Positions 17,407-26,711 are shown, numbered from the stretch's first letter. The stretch is DNA of 64,000 nucleotides from JBBECJ01 sp041751795 (GCA_041751795.1 JBGSWU010000181.1:10092-74091); one strand, 5' to 3'. Notes: a model not told the origin generated them from the sequence alone. Made by a program: numbers and translations.

Positions 17407-17930
17407 TCACGCGCCTCCTGACTAGCATTTCCGACGAACCTCCACAGCGCGTCTATGCCACGAGTGATCCCGATTCGTGGCGTCTCATCAATAAATAATG
17501 CTTTCCGATGTTGTGTAATCCGAAATCGAGTGCCGTAGACATCGGCTCCATGGTCATCACCGGTGATACCCATCGCCTTCGCCACACGCCCTGGCCCGCT
17601 GGTTGGCCGAAGATCGCCGCTCAACCAGACTCCACGGATCAGAACCGCGGCCGCTTTCCCCTCGACGCCGGTGACGATGTTGAAGCACGGATACATCCCA
17701 TATGCTGCATACACGTAAACTCGCCCTGGTGTATCGAACATCATCGCGGCGCGCCCCCCTGGGCGAAACGCCGCATGGGATGCAGGATCATCCGATCCGC
17801 CATACGCTTCCGTCTCGACGATTAGTCCCGAGCGCTGGTCTTCCGGACCAATGACAACCAGCGTTCGACCGATGAGATCGCGTGCAATCGACGCGACCTC
17901 ACCGGCGAAGTACTCACAGTCCAGGTACAT
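17403..17930 (-). CDS. mpg: 3-methyladenine DNA glycosylase (AAG/MPG family)
   Basis: The 175-residue single-domain protein matches bacterial AAG-type glycosylases, which excise alkylated purines. Conserved motifs are 'LIGRTLVV', the catalytic 'GLIVETEAYGGSDDPASHA', 'GRVYVYAAYGMYPCFNIVT' (in parts), 'AVLIRG' and 'GPGRVAKAMGI'. I chose ATG 17930, 4 nt after the valS stop. A longer frame back to 18134 lies inside valS and is unlike the family. It is translationally linked to valS upstream and mutL downstream. Confidence 0.92.
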   Translation of the reverse strand: MYLDCEYFAGEVASIARDLIGRTLVVIGPEDQRSGLIVETEAYGGSDDPASHAAFRPGGRAAMMFDTPGRVYVYAAYGMYPCFNIVTGVEGKAAAVLIRGVWLSGDLRPTSGPGRVAKAMGITGDDHGADVYGTRFRITQHRKALFIDETPRIGITRGIDALWRFVGNASQEARE

Positions 17931-17934
17931 GATC

Positions 17935-20613
17935 TCAGTCAAGATCGGCCAGGCGAGCTTGCAGGAGCGAGCGCCGATCCTGTGCCGCCGCGAGCTTCGT
18001 CCTATGACCTTCAACAACCTGAGCCGGAGCACGTGCGACAAACTGTTCGTTGGCGAGCATCGCGTTTGCGCGGCTGATTTCAGCGTCCGCAAGTTCGACC
18101 TCGCGCGAGATTCGCCCGCGCTCGGCTTCGACATCGATCATTCCGGCCAGTGGCAGGAAGATCGATGCTGTGCCCGTCAAAATCGAGACACTTCCGTCCT
18201 GAGCTTCAGGTTCGCCAGACCTGAGTTCAAGCAGATCGCCGTCGAGTCGGGCGAGAGACACGAGTTCAGATCGAAGCGATTCATAGACAGCACTCGCGCT
18301 CCCAGCGTAGACAATCGCCGGGATGCGTCGAGCCATCTCAACGCCCTGTTCTGCTCGAGCATTTCGAATAAGGCGGACGGCCTCCATCATCGCCTGGAAG
18401 CCTTTGGTCTGCTCCGAGAACTCCGGCCCCGGTTCGGGCCACGATGCAACGATCAGCGCGTCGCCCGGATGCGGGAGATGCTGCCACAATTCTTCAGTGA
18501 CGAACGGCATGAATGGATGGAGAAGACGAATCGACCGTTCAAGCACGTACGCCAGGGTTTGCGACACGACTGGATCAGGTGTGTCAGCGTACAACCGCAC
18601 TTTCGCTGCCTCGATGTACCAGTCACAGAACTCCGACCAAATGAACTCATACAGCGTCCGCCCAGCCTCATGTAGCTGATACTCATCGACCAGCCGGGTG
18701 ACTTCTCCGATCGTGGCGTGTAGCCGGCTGATGATCCAGGCATCCGCAACGGCCAGCGTCGCGGCATGGGGCATGATCGGTGCACCGTCAGCGTCGATAT
18801 GAATGTCGGCACCATCGATCGCCCGAAGTGCGAACTTGGTCGCGTTGAAGATCTTGTTCGCAAAGTTACGGGCTGCCTCGACCCGTTCAGTTGACATCTT
18901 CAAATCGTTCCCGGGGCCAGATGCCGTGATCAATGCGAAGCGCAACGCGTCTGTTCCGTATTCAGCCGTAATCGTTGTCGGATCGAGGACGTTGCCCTTC
19001 GTCTTGCTCATCCGCTGACCATGTGCATCTCGGACGGTGCCGTGCAGGTAGACATCCTTAAATGGAACCTCTCCCATGAACTCGATGCCCAGGAAGATCA
19101 TTCGCGACACCCAGTGAAAGATGATGTCATACCCGGTCTCCATCAAATGGCCCGGATAGAACCGCTCCAAATCCGGCGTCTTCTCGGGCCACCCGAGGGT
19201 CGAGAATGGCCACAACCCGGACGAGAACCATGTGTCTAGCACATCAGGATCCTGACGGATGTTCGTCGACCCACACGCCAAACAGGTAGAAATGACCTCC
19301 TCGGACGTCGCGGTGACGTCGCCGCAGTCGTCGCAGTACCAGATAGGAATTCGATGTCCCCACCATAACTGACGCGAGATGCACCAGTCGTGGACGTTTT
19401 CCATCCAGTTCAGGTACGTGGTGGTGAATCGCTCAGGAACGAATCGGACAGTGCCGTCACGAGCGACGTCGATCGCAGGTGCAGCCAGCGGTTGCATGTT
19501 GACAAACCACTGCTTCGATATCATCGGCTCGACCACCGTACCGCAACGGTCACAGTGTCCGACCGAATGCGTGTGAGGTTCCGTTCGCACAAGTGCGCCG
19601 TCGTCATCGAGTCGCTTGACGACGTTGCGGCGCGCCTCCTCGATCGTCTGACTTTCGAATGGCCCGGCCTCCGCATTCATTGTTCCATCGAGATTCATAA
19701 CGGTGATGGCCGGGAGATTCGCTCGCCTGCCAATTTCAAAGTCGTTGGGGTCGTGAGCCGGAGTCACCTTGACGGCCCCGCTTCCGAACTCAGGATCGAC
19801 TATGTCGTCCGTCACGATCGGAATACGGCGACCGAGAATCGGCAGTACCACCTCCTTGCCGATCAGGTGAGCGTAGCGCTCGTCTTCTGGATGGACGGCA
19901 ACACCGGTGTCCCCTAGCATCGTTTCTGGCCGCGTTGTCGCGACATCGACCGCGCCGCTACCATCTGCCAACGGGTACCGTAGATGCCAAAGAAACGATT
20001 GTTCGTCATCATGAACGACTTCGAGATCGGATAGCGCCGTCATACACCTTGGGCACCAGGAGATCATCCGTTCGCCGCGGTAGATCAACCCTTTGTCATA
20101 CAGGTGCTTAAACGCGACTCGAACGGCGTGCGCTGGGCCAGGATCCATCGTGAAGACGTAGCGCGACCAGTCGCAGGATGCACCCAGCGAGCGCAACTGA
20201 CCCTTGATCCGCTCCTGGTACGTTTCCATCCAGTCCCAGATGCGATTAACGAATGCGTCTCGCCCCAAATCCTGGCGGGTCTTACCTTCGCGTGCGAGTT
20301 CCTTTTCCACAACCCACTGACCGGCGATTCCGGCATGGTCGGCACCCGGCAGCCAGAGTGCAGCAAAGCCCTGCATGCGTTTGTAGCGGGTCATGATGTC
20401 TTCGACGGCGGTGAACAGCGCATGACCCATATGCAACTCGCCGGTCACATTTGGCGGCGGCATGACGATCACATAGGGACCGCGCCCGCGATCGACGGCT
20501 TTGAAATGCCCGCCTGACTGCCAGAAGTCGTACCAGTGTTGCTCAGACGCGGCTGGCTCGTACGCCCTACCCAGTTCGCGCGCGTGGTTGCTCGATGGTG
20601 GTCTGGCTGCCAT
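17935..20613 (-). CDS. valS: Valyl-tRNA synthetase
   Basis: The 892-residue class Ia synthetase has 'PPPNVTGELHMGHAL' (HIGH motif, about 52-66), the editing domain with 'ATTRPETMLGDTGVAVHPED', zinc-type cysteines in 'WCPRC', 'YCDDCG' and 'CLACGS', and 'RMSKTKGNVLDP' (KMSKS). A C-terminal tRNA-binding coiled coil ends the protein (from 'GMIDVEAERGRISREVELADAE', in parts). ATG 20613 has GGAG 8 nt upstream. It is preceded by a T-box leader with terminator (20677-20908), so expression should rise when tRNA(Val) is uncharged. It is first in a run with mpg and mutL. Confidence 0.97.
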   Translation of the reverse strand: MAARPPSSNHARELGRAYEPAASEQHWYDFWQSGGHFKAVDRGRGPYVIVMPPPNVTGELHMGHALFTAVEDIMTRYKRMQGFAALWLPGADHAGIAGQWVVEKELAREGKTRQDLGRDAFVNRIWDWMETYQERIKGQLRSLGASCDWSRYVFTMDPGPAHAVRVAFKHLYDKGLIYRGERMISWCPRCMTALSDLEVVHDDEQSFLWHLRYPLADGSGAVDVATTRPETMLGDTGVAVHPEDERYAHLIGKEVVLPILGRRIPIVTDDIVDPEFGSGAVKVTPAHDPNDFEIGRRANLPAITVMNLDGTMNAEAGPFESQTIEEARRNVVKRLDDDGALVRTEPHTHSVGHCDRCGTVVEPMISKQWFVNMQPLAAPAIDVARDGTVRFVPERFTTTYLNWMENVHDWCISRQLWWGHRIPIWYCDDCGDVTATSEEVISTCLACGSTNIRQDPDVLDTWFSSGLWPFSTLGWPEKTPDLERFYPGHLMETGYDIIFHWVSRMIFLGIEFMGEVPFKDVYLHGTVRDAHGQRMSKTKGNVLDPTTITAEYGTDALRFALITASGPGNDLKMSTERVEAARNFANKIFNATKFALRAIDGADIHIDADGAPIMPHAATLAVADAWIISRLHATIGEVTRLVDEYQLHEAGRTLYEFIWSEFCDWYIEAAKVRLYADTPDPVVSQTLAYVLERSIRLLHPFMPFVTEELWQHLPHPGDALIVASWPEPGPEFSEQTKGFQAMMEAVRLIRNARAEQGVEMARRIPAIVYAGSASAVYESLRSELVSLARLDGDLLELRSGEPEAQDGSVSILTGTASIFLPLAGMIDVEAERGRISREVELADAEISRANAMLANEQFVARAPAQVVEGHRTKLAAAQDRRSLLQARLADLD

Positions 20614-20676
20614 TGACGATCTCCTCTTGCGACACAGATCTGCTTGTCGTCAGGTTTAGCGGGTTGATGAAACGAC

Positions 20677-20908
20677 AAAACCCGTCCTGACAAGGACGGG
20701 CTAACCCGCGGTACCACCTCGATTCGACGGCGATTGCCGTCGCTCTCAATCGCAATAACGGGCGAACCCGCGGGTACTTACCTCGTCGTTCAGTACCCGG
20801 CCCTCCGGACGACTTCCGCCGTGCTGACGGATCGAGGCTTTCAATCGATGACCCCGACTTCCTGTCCGTTGCGAACGGCCTACTCCTTCCGGAGATTGGC
20901 AATCTCAG
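20677..20908 (-). promoter_or_regulatory. T-box riboswitch leader of valS
   Basis: On the minus strand the canonical T-box AGGTGGTACCGCGG occupies 20719-20706. It is followed by the terminator CCCGTCCT-TGTC-AGGACGGG (20700-20681) and TTTT. Upstream, stem I carries an AGTAG element and an opposing GAAGTC, in which GTC (20813-20811) is a candidate valine specifier. The T-box would pair with the uncharged tRNA acceptor end and prevent terminator formation. The stem I fold was judged by eye. Confidence 0.9.
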
Positions 20909-20914
20909 CGTATA

Positions 20915-20943
20915 ATTGTAGGTCGTGCCGGGCGGCGCGTCAA
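20915..20943 (-). promoter_or_regulatory. valS promoter (TTGACG-17-TACAAT)
   Basis: On the minus strand TTGACG (20943-20938) and TACAAT (20920-20915) are separated by exactly 17 nt. Predicted transcription starts near 20908, at the beginning of the T-box leader. Confidence 0.75.
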
Positions 20944-21101
20944 TCGCCGGAGGTAGGCAAAATGCAATTGACTGTAAGTCACGGCAGGGGCTGTCGAATC
21001 TGCCAATCGGCTGCTACAATCTCCATGCGAATAGATGTTCTACGTACGGACACTTACGTCTACCTGCTGCTAGACCGACCGATGTAATGACCGGAGACGA
21101 G

Positions 21102-23981
21102 ATGCCCATCGACCGAATCGTCGTCCGCGGCGCCCGCGAGCACAATCTCAAGAATATCGACGTCGAAATTCCACGCGACAAAATGGTCGTACTAACTGGT
21201 CTATCTGGTTCCGGCAAGTCGTCGCTCGCATTTGACACGATTTACGCAGAGGGCCAGCGAAGGTACGTCGAATCCCTTTCGGCCTACGCGCGTCAGTTCC
21301 TTGGCCAAATGGAAAAGCCAGACGTCGATCAGATCGACGGCCTTTCGCCCGCGATCTCAATCGACCAGAAGGGGTCGAGTCGCAATCCGCGATCGACCGT
21401 CGGGACAGTCACCGAAATCTACGATCATCTTCGACTGTTGTATGCGAGGATCGGACATCCGCACTGCCCGACCTGCGGTCGAGAGATTTCACGCCAGTCG
21501 CCCCAGTTGATGGCTGAGCAGGTCCTTGGCTATGAGGACGGCACGCGCATCCTCGTTCTCGGCCCGGTCATTCGCGACCGAAAGGGCGAGCATCTGGGTA
21601 TCTTCGACCAGATCCGGAAGTCTGGCTTCGTCAGGGTGCGCGTCGACGGCGAACTCCGAGAACTTGACGAGCAGTTCACATTGGCAAAGACGAAAAAGCA
21701 CACGATCGAGGTCGTCGTCGACCGACTCGTCATCCGCAATGAGTCGCCCGAAGATCACGACGCATTGCGCATTCGACTCATCGATTCGCTTGAAACAGCA
21801 TTGAAGCTCGGCGGTGGATACATCACCGTGCAGGTCGTTGATGGTCCGGAGATCATGTTCTCCGAACACTACGCTTGCCCACTCGGACACGGATCGATTG
21901 GTGAAATCGAACCCCGTTCTTTCTCGTTCAACAGTCCACACGGGGCCTGCCCAGCGTGTCACGGCCTCGGCATCGCCATGGAGTTCGACCCTGAGATGGT
22001 GGTCGCTGACTCGTCGCTTTCGATCGAGGGTGGCGCAATCACACCTTGGTCACGTCCAGGACGTGAGGGCAATGTCTGGTATGGAGCGATGCTGGCTGCG
22101 GTTGCCGAGCGCTTCGAAATCCCGGTGGATGTTCCTTTCCGCGAGCTGACCGACGAACAACGCACGATCATTCTGCACGGGAAGGGTTCGCCGACGGTCA
22201 CTGTCCGCTACACGTCGCGCATCGGAAGACGAAGACAGTACACCGTCAAATATGAGGGTGTCATTCCATTCCTGAAGCGACGGCTGGAGCAGACATCGTC
22301 CGATTACATTCGTGAAGAGATCCAGCAATATATGTCTTCTCGACCGTGTCCCGTGTGTAAAGGGGCAAGGCTCAAACCAGAGATTCTGGCTATTACTGTC
22401 GCCGATACATCAATCATCGACGTGACGACGATGTCTATCTCCGAGGCGCTTGATTTTGCCGAACGTCTCCAAGACGGTTCTCTCACCGACCGAGAGCAGT
22501 TGATCGCACGCCAGGTATTGAAGGAAATACGCGAGCGGCTGGGGTTTCTTGTCGATGTCGGTCTTGAATATCTCACGCTTGACCGAGCGGCCGCGAGTTT
22601 GTCGGGCGGAGAAGCGCAACGAATTCGATTGGCTACGCAGATCGGTAGCCGGTTGATGGGCGTCATGTATGTTCTTGACGAACCATCGATCGGTTTGCAC
22701 CCGCGTGACAACGCCCGACTGATCCACACACTCCTTTCGCTTCGCGATATTGGAAACACCCTCCTCGTTGTCGAGCACGACGAGGAAACGATGCGAGCCG
22801 CCGACTGGATCATCGATATTGGCCCAGGTGCTGGTGAACTTGGGGGACACATCGTCGCAGCGGGTACCTTCGACGATATCTACAATCATCCCGATTCAAT
22901 TACCGGTCAGTACCTGAGCGGTCGGAAAGCAATTCCGATCCCCGACGAGCGCCGGGCAGGAAACGGTAAGCGGCTTGTTCTGAAGGGCGCAACTGAAAAC
23001 AATCTGAAGAACGTCACCGCAGAGTTCCCGCTAGGCACCTTCATTTGTGTGACGGGTGTATCTGGTTCCGGAAAAAGCACGTTGATCACTGACACGCTCT
23101 ATCGTCGGCTCGCGCAGATCCTCTACCGGGCACATGACAAGCCTGGGAAGTTCAGCGACCTGAAGGGTGTTGAGCATATCGACAAGGTCATCGACATCGA
23201 TCAAAGCCCAATCGGACGCACGCCCCGGTCGAATCCTGCGACCTATACCGGAGCCTTCACCCACATTCGTGAACTCTTCGCCGCGATGCCTGAAGCTAAA
23301 GCACGCGGCTACAAGGCAGGTAGATTCTCATTCAACGTTAAAGGCGGGCGTTGCGAAGCGTGTTCTGGCGAGGGCATCGTCAAGATTGAGATGAACTTCC
23401 TGCCCGATGTTTACGTGCCGTGTGAGGTATGTCACGGAAAGCGGTATAACCACCAGGCGTTGGAGATCCTCTACAAGGGGAAGTCGATAGCGGACGTCCT
23501 TGACATGACGGTTGCCGAAGGCCTCGAATTCTTCGAGAACGTTCCGAAGATCGCCAACAAGCTGCGGACGTTGAACGATGTCGGTCTGGGGTACATCCAT
23601 CTTGGCCAACCGGCGACGCAACTGTCCGGAGGCGAGGCGCAGCGCGTCAAACTGGCAACGGAGCTGAGCAAGCGCGCAACCGGAAAGACGATGTATATCC
23701 TCGATGAACCAACGACCGGTCTCCACTTCGCCGACATCGAACGGCTGCTTGGCGTCCTGCAACGGCTGACGGATGCAGGGAACACGATCCTCGTCATCGA
23801 GCACAATCTGGACGTCATCAAGTCAGCAGACTGGATCATCGACCTCGGTCCTGAAGGTGGCCATCGGGGCGGGGAGATTGTCGCAATAGGTACTCCTGAA
23901 CAGATTGCGGAAAATGAACGCTCGTATACCGGCCATGCGCTCCGGGAGGTTACTCGTGAGCTAGCGATGGCTGCAGACTGA
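21102..23981 (+). CDS. uvrA: UvrABC excinuclease subunit A
   Basis: The 959-residue protein has two ABC ATPase modules: Walker A 'GLSGSGKSSLAF' and 'GVSGSGKSTLIT', and signature 'LSGGEAQRIRLA' and 'LSGGEAQRVKLA'. It also has zinc modules ('CPTCGREIS', 'CPLGHGS..', 'CPACHGLG', 'CPVCKGARLKPE' and 'CEACSGEGIVKIEMNFLPDVYVPCEVCHGKR', in parts). UvrA finds bulky lesions and loads UvrB, encoded at 32376. ATG 21102 ('MPIDRIVVRGAREHNLKN') has GGAG 5 nt upstream. A frame back to 20925 is open but unconserved. A promoter TGTCGA-17-TACAAT (20992-21020) fits this start. Confidence 0.97.
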   Translation: MPIDRIVVRGAREHNLKNIDVEIPRDKMVVLTGLSGSGKSSLAFDTIYAEGQRRYVESLSAYARQFLGQMEKPDVDQIDGLSPAISIDQKGSSRNPRSTVGTVTEIYDHLRLLYARIGHPHCPTCGREISRQSPQLMAEQVLGYEDGTRILVLGPVIRDRKGEHLGIFDQIRKSGFVRVRVDGELRELDEQFTLAKTKKHTIEVVVDRLVIRNESPEDHDALRIRLIDSLETALKLGGGYITVQVVDGPEIMFSEHYACPLGHGSIGEIEPRSFSFNSPHGACPACHGLGIAMEFDPEMVVADSSLSIEGGAITPWSRPGREGNVWYGAMLAAVAERFEIPVDVPFRELTDEQRTIILHGKGSPTVTVRYTSRIGRRRQYTVKYEGVIPFLKRRLEQTSSDYIREEIQQYMSSRPCPVCKGARLKPEILAITVADTSIIDVTTMSISEALDFAERLQDGSLTDREQLIARQVLKEIRERLGFLVDVGLEYLTLDRAAASLSGGEAQRIRLATQIGSRLMGVMYVLDEPSIGLHPRDNARLIHTLLSLRDIGNTLLVVEHDEETMRAADWIIDIGPGAGELGGHIVAAGTFDDIYNHPDSITGQYLSGRKAIPIPDERRAGNGKRLVLKGATENNLKNVTAEFPLGTFICVTGVSGSGKSTLITDTLYRRLAQILYRAHDKPGKFSDLKGVEHIDKVIDIDQSPIGRTPRSNPATYTGAFTHIRELFAAMPEAKARGYKAGRFSFNVKGGRCEACSGEGIVKIEMNFLPDVYVPCEVCHGKRYNHQALEILYKGKSIADVLDMTVAEGLEFFENVPKIANKLRTLNDVGLGYIHLGQPATQLSGGEAQRVKLATELSKRATGKTMYILDEPTTGLHFADIERLLGVLQRLTDAGNTILVIEHNLDVIKSADWIIDLGPEGGHRGGEIVAIGTPEQIAENERSYTGHALREVTRELAMAAD

Positions 23982-24192
23982 TGCGTTGACGGTAACGTAA
24001 CTGGGAATCGCCATGCGTCCGGTAGTGATCCTACGCGCGCAGTATTGAAGACTTGATCGTACGAACCGAGCGTCCGATTTCGTGCAGTCTGGTTGCGTAG
24101 GCGCGTAGCCGCTTGCTATGATGAATCAGGTGTCAGCATACCCGCCGTCCGAGCTATGCGCGCTCAGTGCGAGAGCGGCCTGGAAACGCATC

Positions 24193-24780
24193 ATGACTGA
24201 GCCACTGGAGCCCCACCAACGTACGGTCGTCCACCGACCGGTTCTGGTCCTCAACCAGAACTATGAGCCGCTCAATGTCTGCAACATGAGACGCGCAATG
24301 GGTCTCGTGTTCGGTGAAAAGGCAGAGGTGCTGGAGGTCTATCCTGCGCCGCTATCGAGCGCGACTCGATCATACGACGCTCCGTCGGTCATTCGCTTGA
24401 TCTACATGATTCGTCGCCCACGCCCCAGGGTGAAACTCACGCGACGTGAGATTTTTATCAGGGACGAGTACATGTGTCAGTACTGCGGCATTCGAGGGGG
24501 CGATCTGACGATTGATCACATCATTCCCCGCTCCCGAGGCGGACAACACACGTGGGAGAACCTTGTTTCGGCGTGTCGCGGCTGTAATCACCGCAAAGGT
24601 GGTAAAACCGTCGTCGAAGCACGGATGCGCCTGCGACGAGATCCCTACGAGCCAAAGGCCGGACTGTATTACGCCATCTCACGTCGTCTGAACGCCGCTG
24701 CACACGACAACTGGTCGAAGTTCATTCCGGGATTTGAAGGACTTCAGGCAACCGCGTCTGTCAGTATTGCAAGCGATTAG
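24193..24780 (+). CDS. HNH endonuclease family protein
   Basis: The 195-residue protein has an N-terminal domain 'VLVLNQNYEPLNVCNMRRAMGLV' (in parts), then a complete HNH module: 'CQYCGIRGGDLTIDHIIPRSRGG', 'NLVSACRGCNHRKGG'. Two zinc CxxC pairs flank the DH catalytic pair. Such proteins are widespread chromosomal genes in Chloroflexota, Actinobacteria and cyanobacteria, and their cellular role is unclear. The ATG at 24118 lies inside a TATGAT -10-like box (24115-24120), so I prefer ATG 24193 with GGAA upstream. A terminator follows at 24817-24845. Confidence 0.85.
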   Translation: MTEPLEPHQRTVVHRPVLVLNQNYEPLNVCNMRRAMGLVFGEKAEVLEVYPAPLSSATRSYDAPSVIRLIYMIRRPRPRVKLTRREIFIRDEYMCQYCGIRGGDLTIDHIIPRSRGGQHTWENLVSACRGCNHRKGGKTVVEARMRLRRDPYEPKAGLYYAISRRLNAAAHDNWSKFIPGFEGLQATASVSIASD

Positions 24781-24816
24781 CGATCGGCTGACTTGCACCG
24801 TTTACAGCCGATCGCG

Positions 24817-24845
24817 ACGCCCTACGGATGTGTAGGGCGTTTTTG
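24817..24845 (+). terminator. Rho-independent terminator after the HNH gene
   Basis: The arms ACGCCCTAC/GTAGGGCGT with a 6-nt loop are followed by TTTTT. Confidence 0.85.
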
Positions 24846-25015
24846 TTGCCTACAATCTATCGTGCAGGAAAGAGTTGAGATTGATGTTGATGACACGACG
24901 AACGGAAGCGCTGCAGGGAACGTGCGGCGGAGTATCCAGAAGTACAGGGATGTAACGAAGCGCAATGCAACGACATGATGACGACTGACATTCAACAGGT
25001 GATGGGAGACGCTCG
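24846..25015 (+). other. serS 5' leader region
   Basis: TACAAT (about 24852-24857) may be a -10 box giving a leader of about 150 nt. I looked for a T-box sequence and saw none. No gene is evident. Confidence 0.3.
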
Positions 25016-26287
25016 ATGTTAGATCTGCGATTGATTCGGGATCAACCGGACTTTGTAAAGGCCGAGATTGCCAAACTGCACACAACTGCTCCGATCGACG
25101 ACATCCTTGCACTCGACGAACGACGCCGTTCGATACTGACAAAGGTCGAATCGCTGAAAGCGCAACTCAACGTGGGTTCCCGCGAAACCGGTCGGAAAGC
25201 TGCTGGACCGGAGCGCGAAGCACACATCGCTGCAATGCGATCACTTGGGGACGAGATTTCGAAACTTGACGCTACCGCAGCCGAGGTCGACAAAAGCCTG
25301 ACGTCGCTTCTTCTTGAGATTCCAAACCTTCCGTCTCCGGATGCACCCGTCGGGGCGGACGAGTCGGAGAACGTCGTTACAGAATCCTGGGGCGTCCAAC
25401 GGAAATTCGACTTCATGCCAAAGCCCCACTGGGAAGTGATGGAGGACCTCGGCATTGTCGACTTTGAGCGCGGAGTCAAGGTGTCAGGCTCACGCTTCTA
25501 CTTCCTCAAGGGGCATGGGGCTCGACTCCAGCGTGCGCTGATCACCTGGATGCTCGATCTCCGTATCGAGCAGGGTTACGAAGAGGTCTACCCACCGTAC
25601 ATCGTCCGTGAAGAAGCGCTGGTCGGAACAGGAAACCTGCCAAAGTTTGCTGACACCTTGTTCAAGGACCGTGAAGAAGGAATGTGGATGATTCCCACAG
25701 CGGAAGTTCCAGTCACGAACATGTACCGCGACGAGATCATCGACGGAGCGCTACTGCCGATCAACCACTGCGCCTACTCAGCCTGCTTCCGAAACGAAAA
25801 GGCAAGCGCTGGTCGCGACGTTCGTGGCATCAAGCGAGGATTTCAGTTCGACAAGATCGAGATGGTCAAGTTCGTCGCACCTGAGAACTCGGCTGCCGAA
25901 CATGCAAAACTGATTAACGACGCTGCCGAAACGCTACGACGTCTTGAGATTCCATTCCGACATCTCGAAATCTGCACCGGTGATCTGTCGTTCGTCGCGG
26001 CACGAAAGGTCGACCTCGAAGCGTGGGCACCAGGTTCAGAAGAGTGGTACGAGGTCTCGTCGTGCTCCAACTTTCACGATTTCCAGGCCCGCCGCGCAAA
26101 CATTCGATTCCGCCCATCCGAAGGTGCACGGGTCCAGTTCGTTCACACGTTGAATGGCTCAGGACTTGGCCTGCCCCGGACACTGGCAGCCGTTATTGAG
26201 AACAACCAGCAGGAAGATGGATCGGTCACGATTCCAGGGGTTTTGCGTCCATATATGGGTGGCCTAACGCAGATTTCGCGCGGTTAG
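25016..26287 (+). CDS. serS: Seryl-tRNA synthetase
   Basis: The 423-residue protein opens 'MLDLRLIRDQPDFVKAEI' and has the N-terminal two-helix tRNA-binding arm (about 30-105). The class II core follows: motif 2 'FRNEKASAGRDVRGIKRGFQFDKIEM' (in parts), 'YEVSSCSNFHDFQARRANIRFR' (in parts) and motif 3 'NGSGLGLPRTLAAVIENNQ'. It charges all tRNA-Ser species and also tRNA(Sec), which is relevant to the selenoprotein candidate at 8962-9330. ATG 25016 has GGGAG 8 nt upstream. Two tRNA-Ser genes follow directly. Confidence 0.97.
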   Translation: MLDLRLIRDQPDFVKAEIAKLHTTAPIDDILALDERRRSILTKVESLKAQLNVGSRETGRKAAGPEREAHIAAMRSLGDEISKLDATAAEVDKSLTSLLLEIPNLPSPDAPVGADESENVVTESWGVQRKFDFMPKPHWEVMEDLGIVDFERGVKVSGSRFYFLKGHGARLQRALITWMLDLRIEQGYEEVYPPYIVREEALVGTGNLPKFADTLFKDREEGMWMIPTAEVPVTNMYRDEIIDGALLPINHCAYSACFRNEKASAGRDVRGIKRGFQFDKIEMVKFVAPENSAAEHAKLINDAAETLRRLEIPFRHLEICTGDLSFVAARKVDLEAWAPGSEEWYEVSSCSNFHDFQARRANIRFRPSEGARVQFVHTLNGSGLGLPRTLAAVIENNQQEDGSVTIPGVLRPYMGGLTQISRG

Positions 26288-26316
26288 ATCAGTACTTTCG
26301 GCGCGGCACGCGATGC

Positions 26317-26322
26317 TATACT
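26317..26322 (+). promoter_or_regulatory. -10 box for tRNA-Ser(UGA)
   Basis: TATACT lies 20 nt before the mature tRNA 5' end, in the short gap after serS. The -35 is not clear. Confidence 0.5.
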
Positions 26323-26341
26323 TGCGTGACCGCGCCACATT

Positions 26342-26424
26342 GGAGAGGTGGCCGAGCGGTTTAAGGCGGCTGTCTTGAAAACAGTTGAGGGAAACCTCCG
26401 GGGGTTCGAATCCCTCCCTCTCCG
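26342..26424 (+). tRNA. tRNA-Ser (anticodon UGA)
   Basis: The acceptor arms GGAGAGG/CCTCTCC pair fully and G is the discriminator base. The D arm GCCGAGCGGTTTAAGGC is normal. The anticodon loop CTTGAAA has TGA at 26376-26378. The long variable arm (TTGAGGGAAACCTCCGG region) and GGTTCGAATCC T arm mark it as class II tRNA-Ser. CCA is not encoded. It reads UCA codons. Confidence 0.97.
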
Positions 26425-26438
26425 CAGCATTCGACCTG

Positions 26439-26466
26439 AACGGCCCCGAATGAACGGGGCCGTTTC
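26439..26466 (+). terminator. Terminator after tRNA-Ser(UGA)
   Basis: AACGGCCCC/GGGGCCGTT with an 8-nt loop is followed by TTT. Confidence 0.75.
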
Positions 26467-26586
26467 AATGCCCTATCAACATTGGCTCAGAAATCGATCT
26501 GGTAGAATTACCCCTGCGTTTCGTTGTGGATTTGTCGATGCATCGTGCGTGCTTCGATACATGCTCACACTGATTCGCTGGCCCCT

Positions 26587-26679
26587 GGGAAGGTGCCAGA
26601 GTGGTCGAATGGGGCCGCCTGCTAAGCGGTTGTGGGCTGTTAAGGTCTACCCAGGGTTCGAATCCCTGCCTTCCCGCCA
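26587..26679 (+). tRNA. tRNA-Ser (anticodon GCU), CCA encoded
   Basis: The acceptor arms GGGAAGG/CCTTCCC pair, followed by G and an encoded CCA (26677-26679). The anticodon stem CCGC/GCGG encloses CTGCTAA with GCT at 26621-26623. A long variable arm (class II) and GGTTCGAATCC T arm are present. A TAGAAT at 26504-26509 may be its -10 box. It reads AGC/AGU. Confidence 0.97.
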
Positions 26680-26682
26680 ATC

Positions 26683-26711
26683 AGCGCCGGGCGTTCCAGC
26701 CCGGCGCTTTT
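26683..26711 (+). terminator. Rho-independent terminator after tRNA-Ser(GCU)
   Basis: The 10-bp arms AGCGCCGGGC/GCCCGGCGCT enclose GTTCCA and are followed by TTTT. Confidence 0.9.

Noticed and set aside
17851..18675. 274-aa + strand ORF
   Set aside because: It is the antisense shadow of valS, with no family motifs.
20911..20916. Consensus TATAAT on the + strand as the uvrA promoter
   Set aside because: No -35 is found at 16-18 nt. It overlaps the -10 of the well-formed minus-strand valS promoter, and a better uvrA promoter (TGTCGA-17-TACAAT) lies nearer the gene.
24846..25015. T-box leader before serS
   Set aside because: No GGTGGTACCGCG-like sequence or antiterminator/terminator pair is visible.
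26342..26424. tRNA with anticodon UGA considered as tRNA-Sec
   Set aside because: Anticodon TGA in tRNA-Ser reads UCA codons. tRNA-Sec would have anticodon TCA and an 8-bp acceptor stem. This is an ordinary tRNA-Ser.
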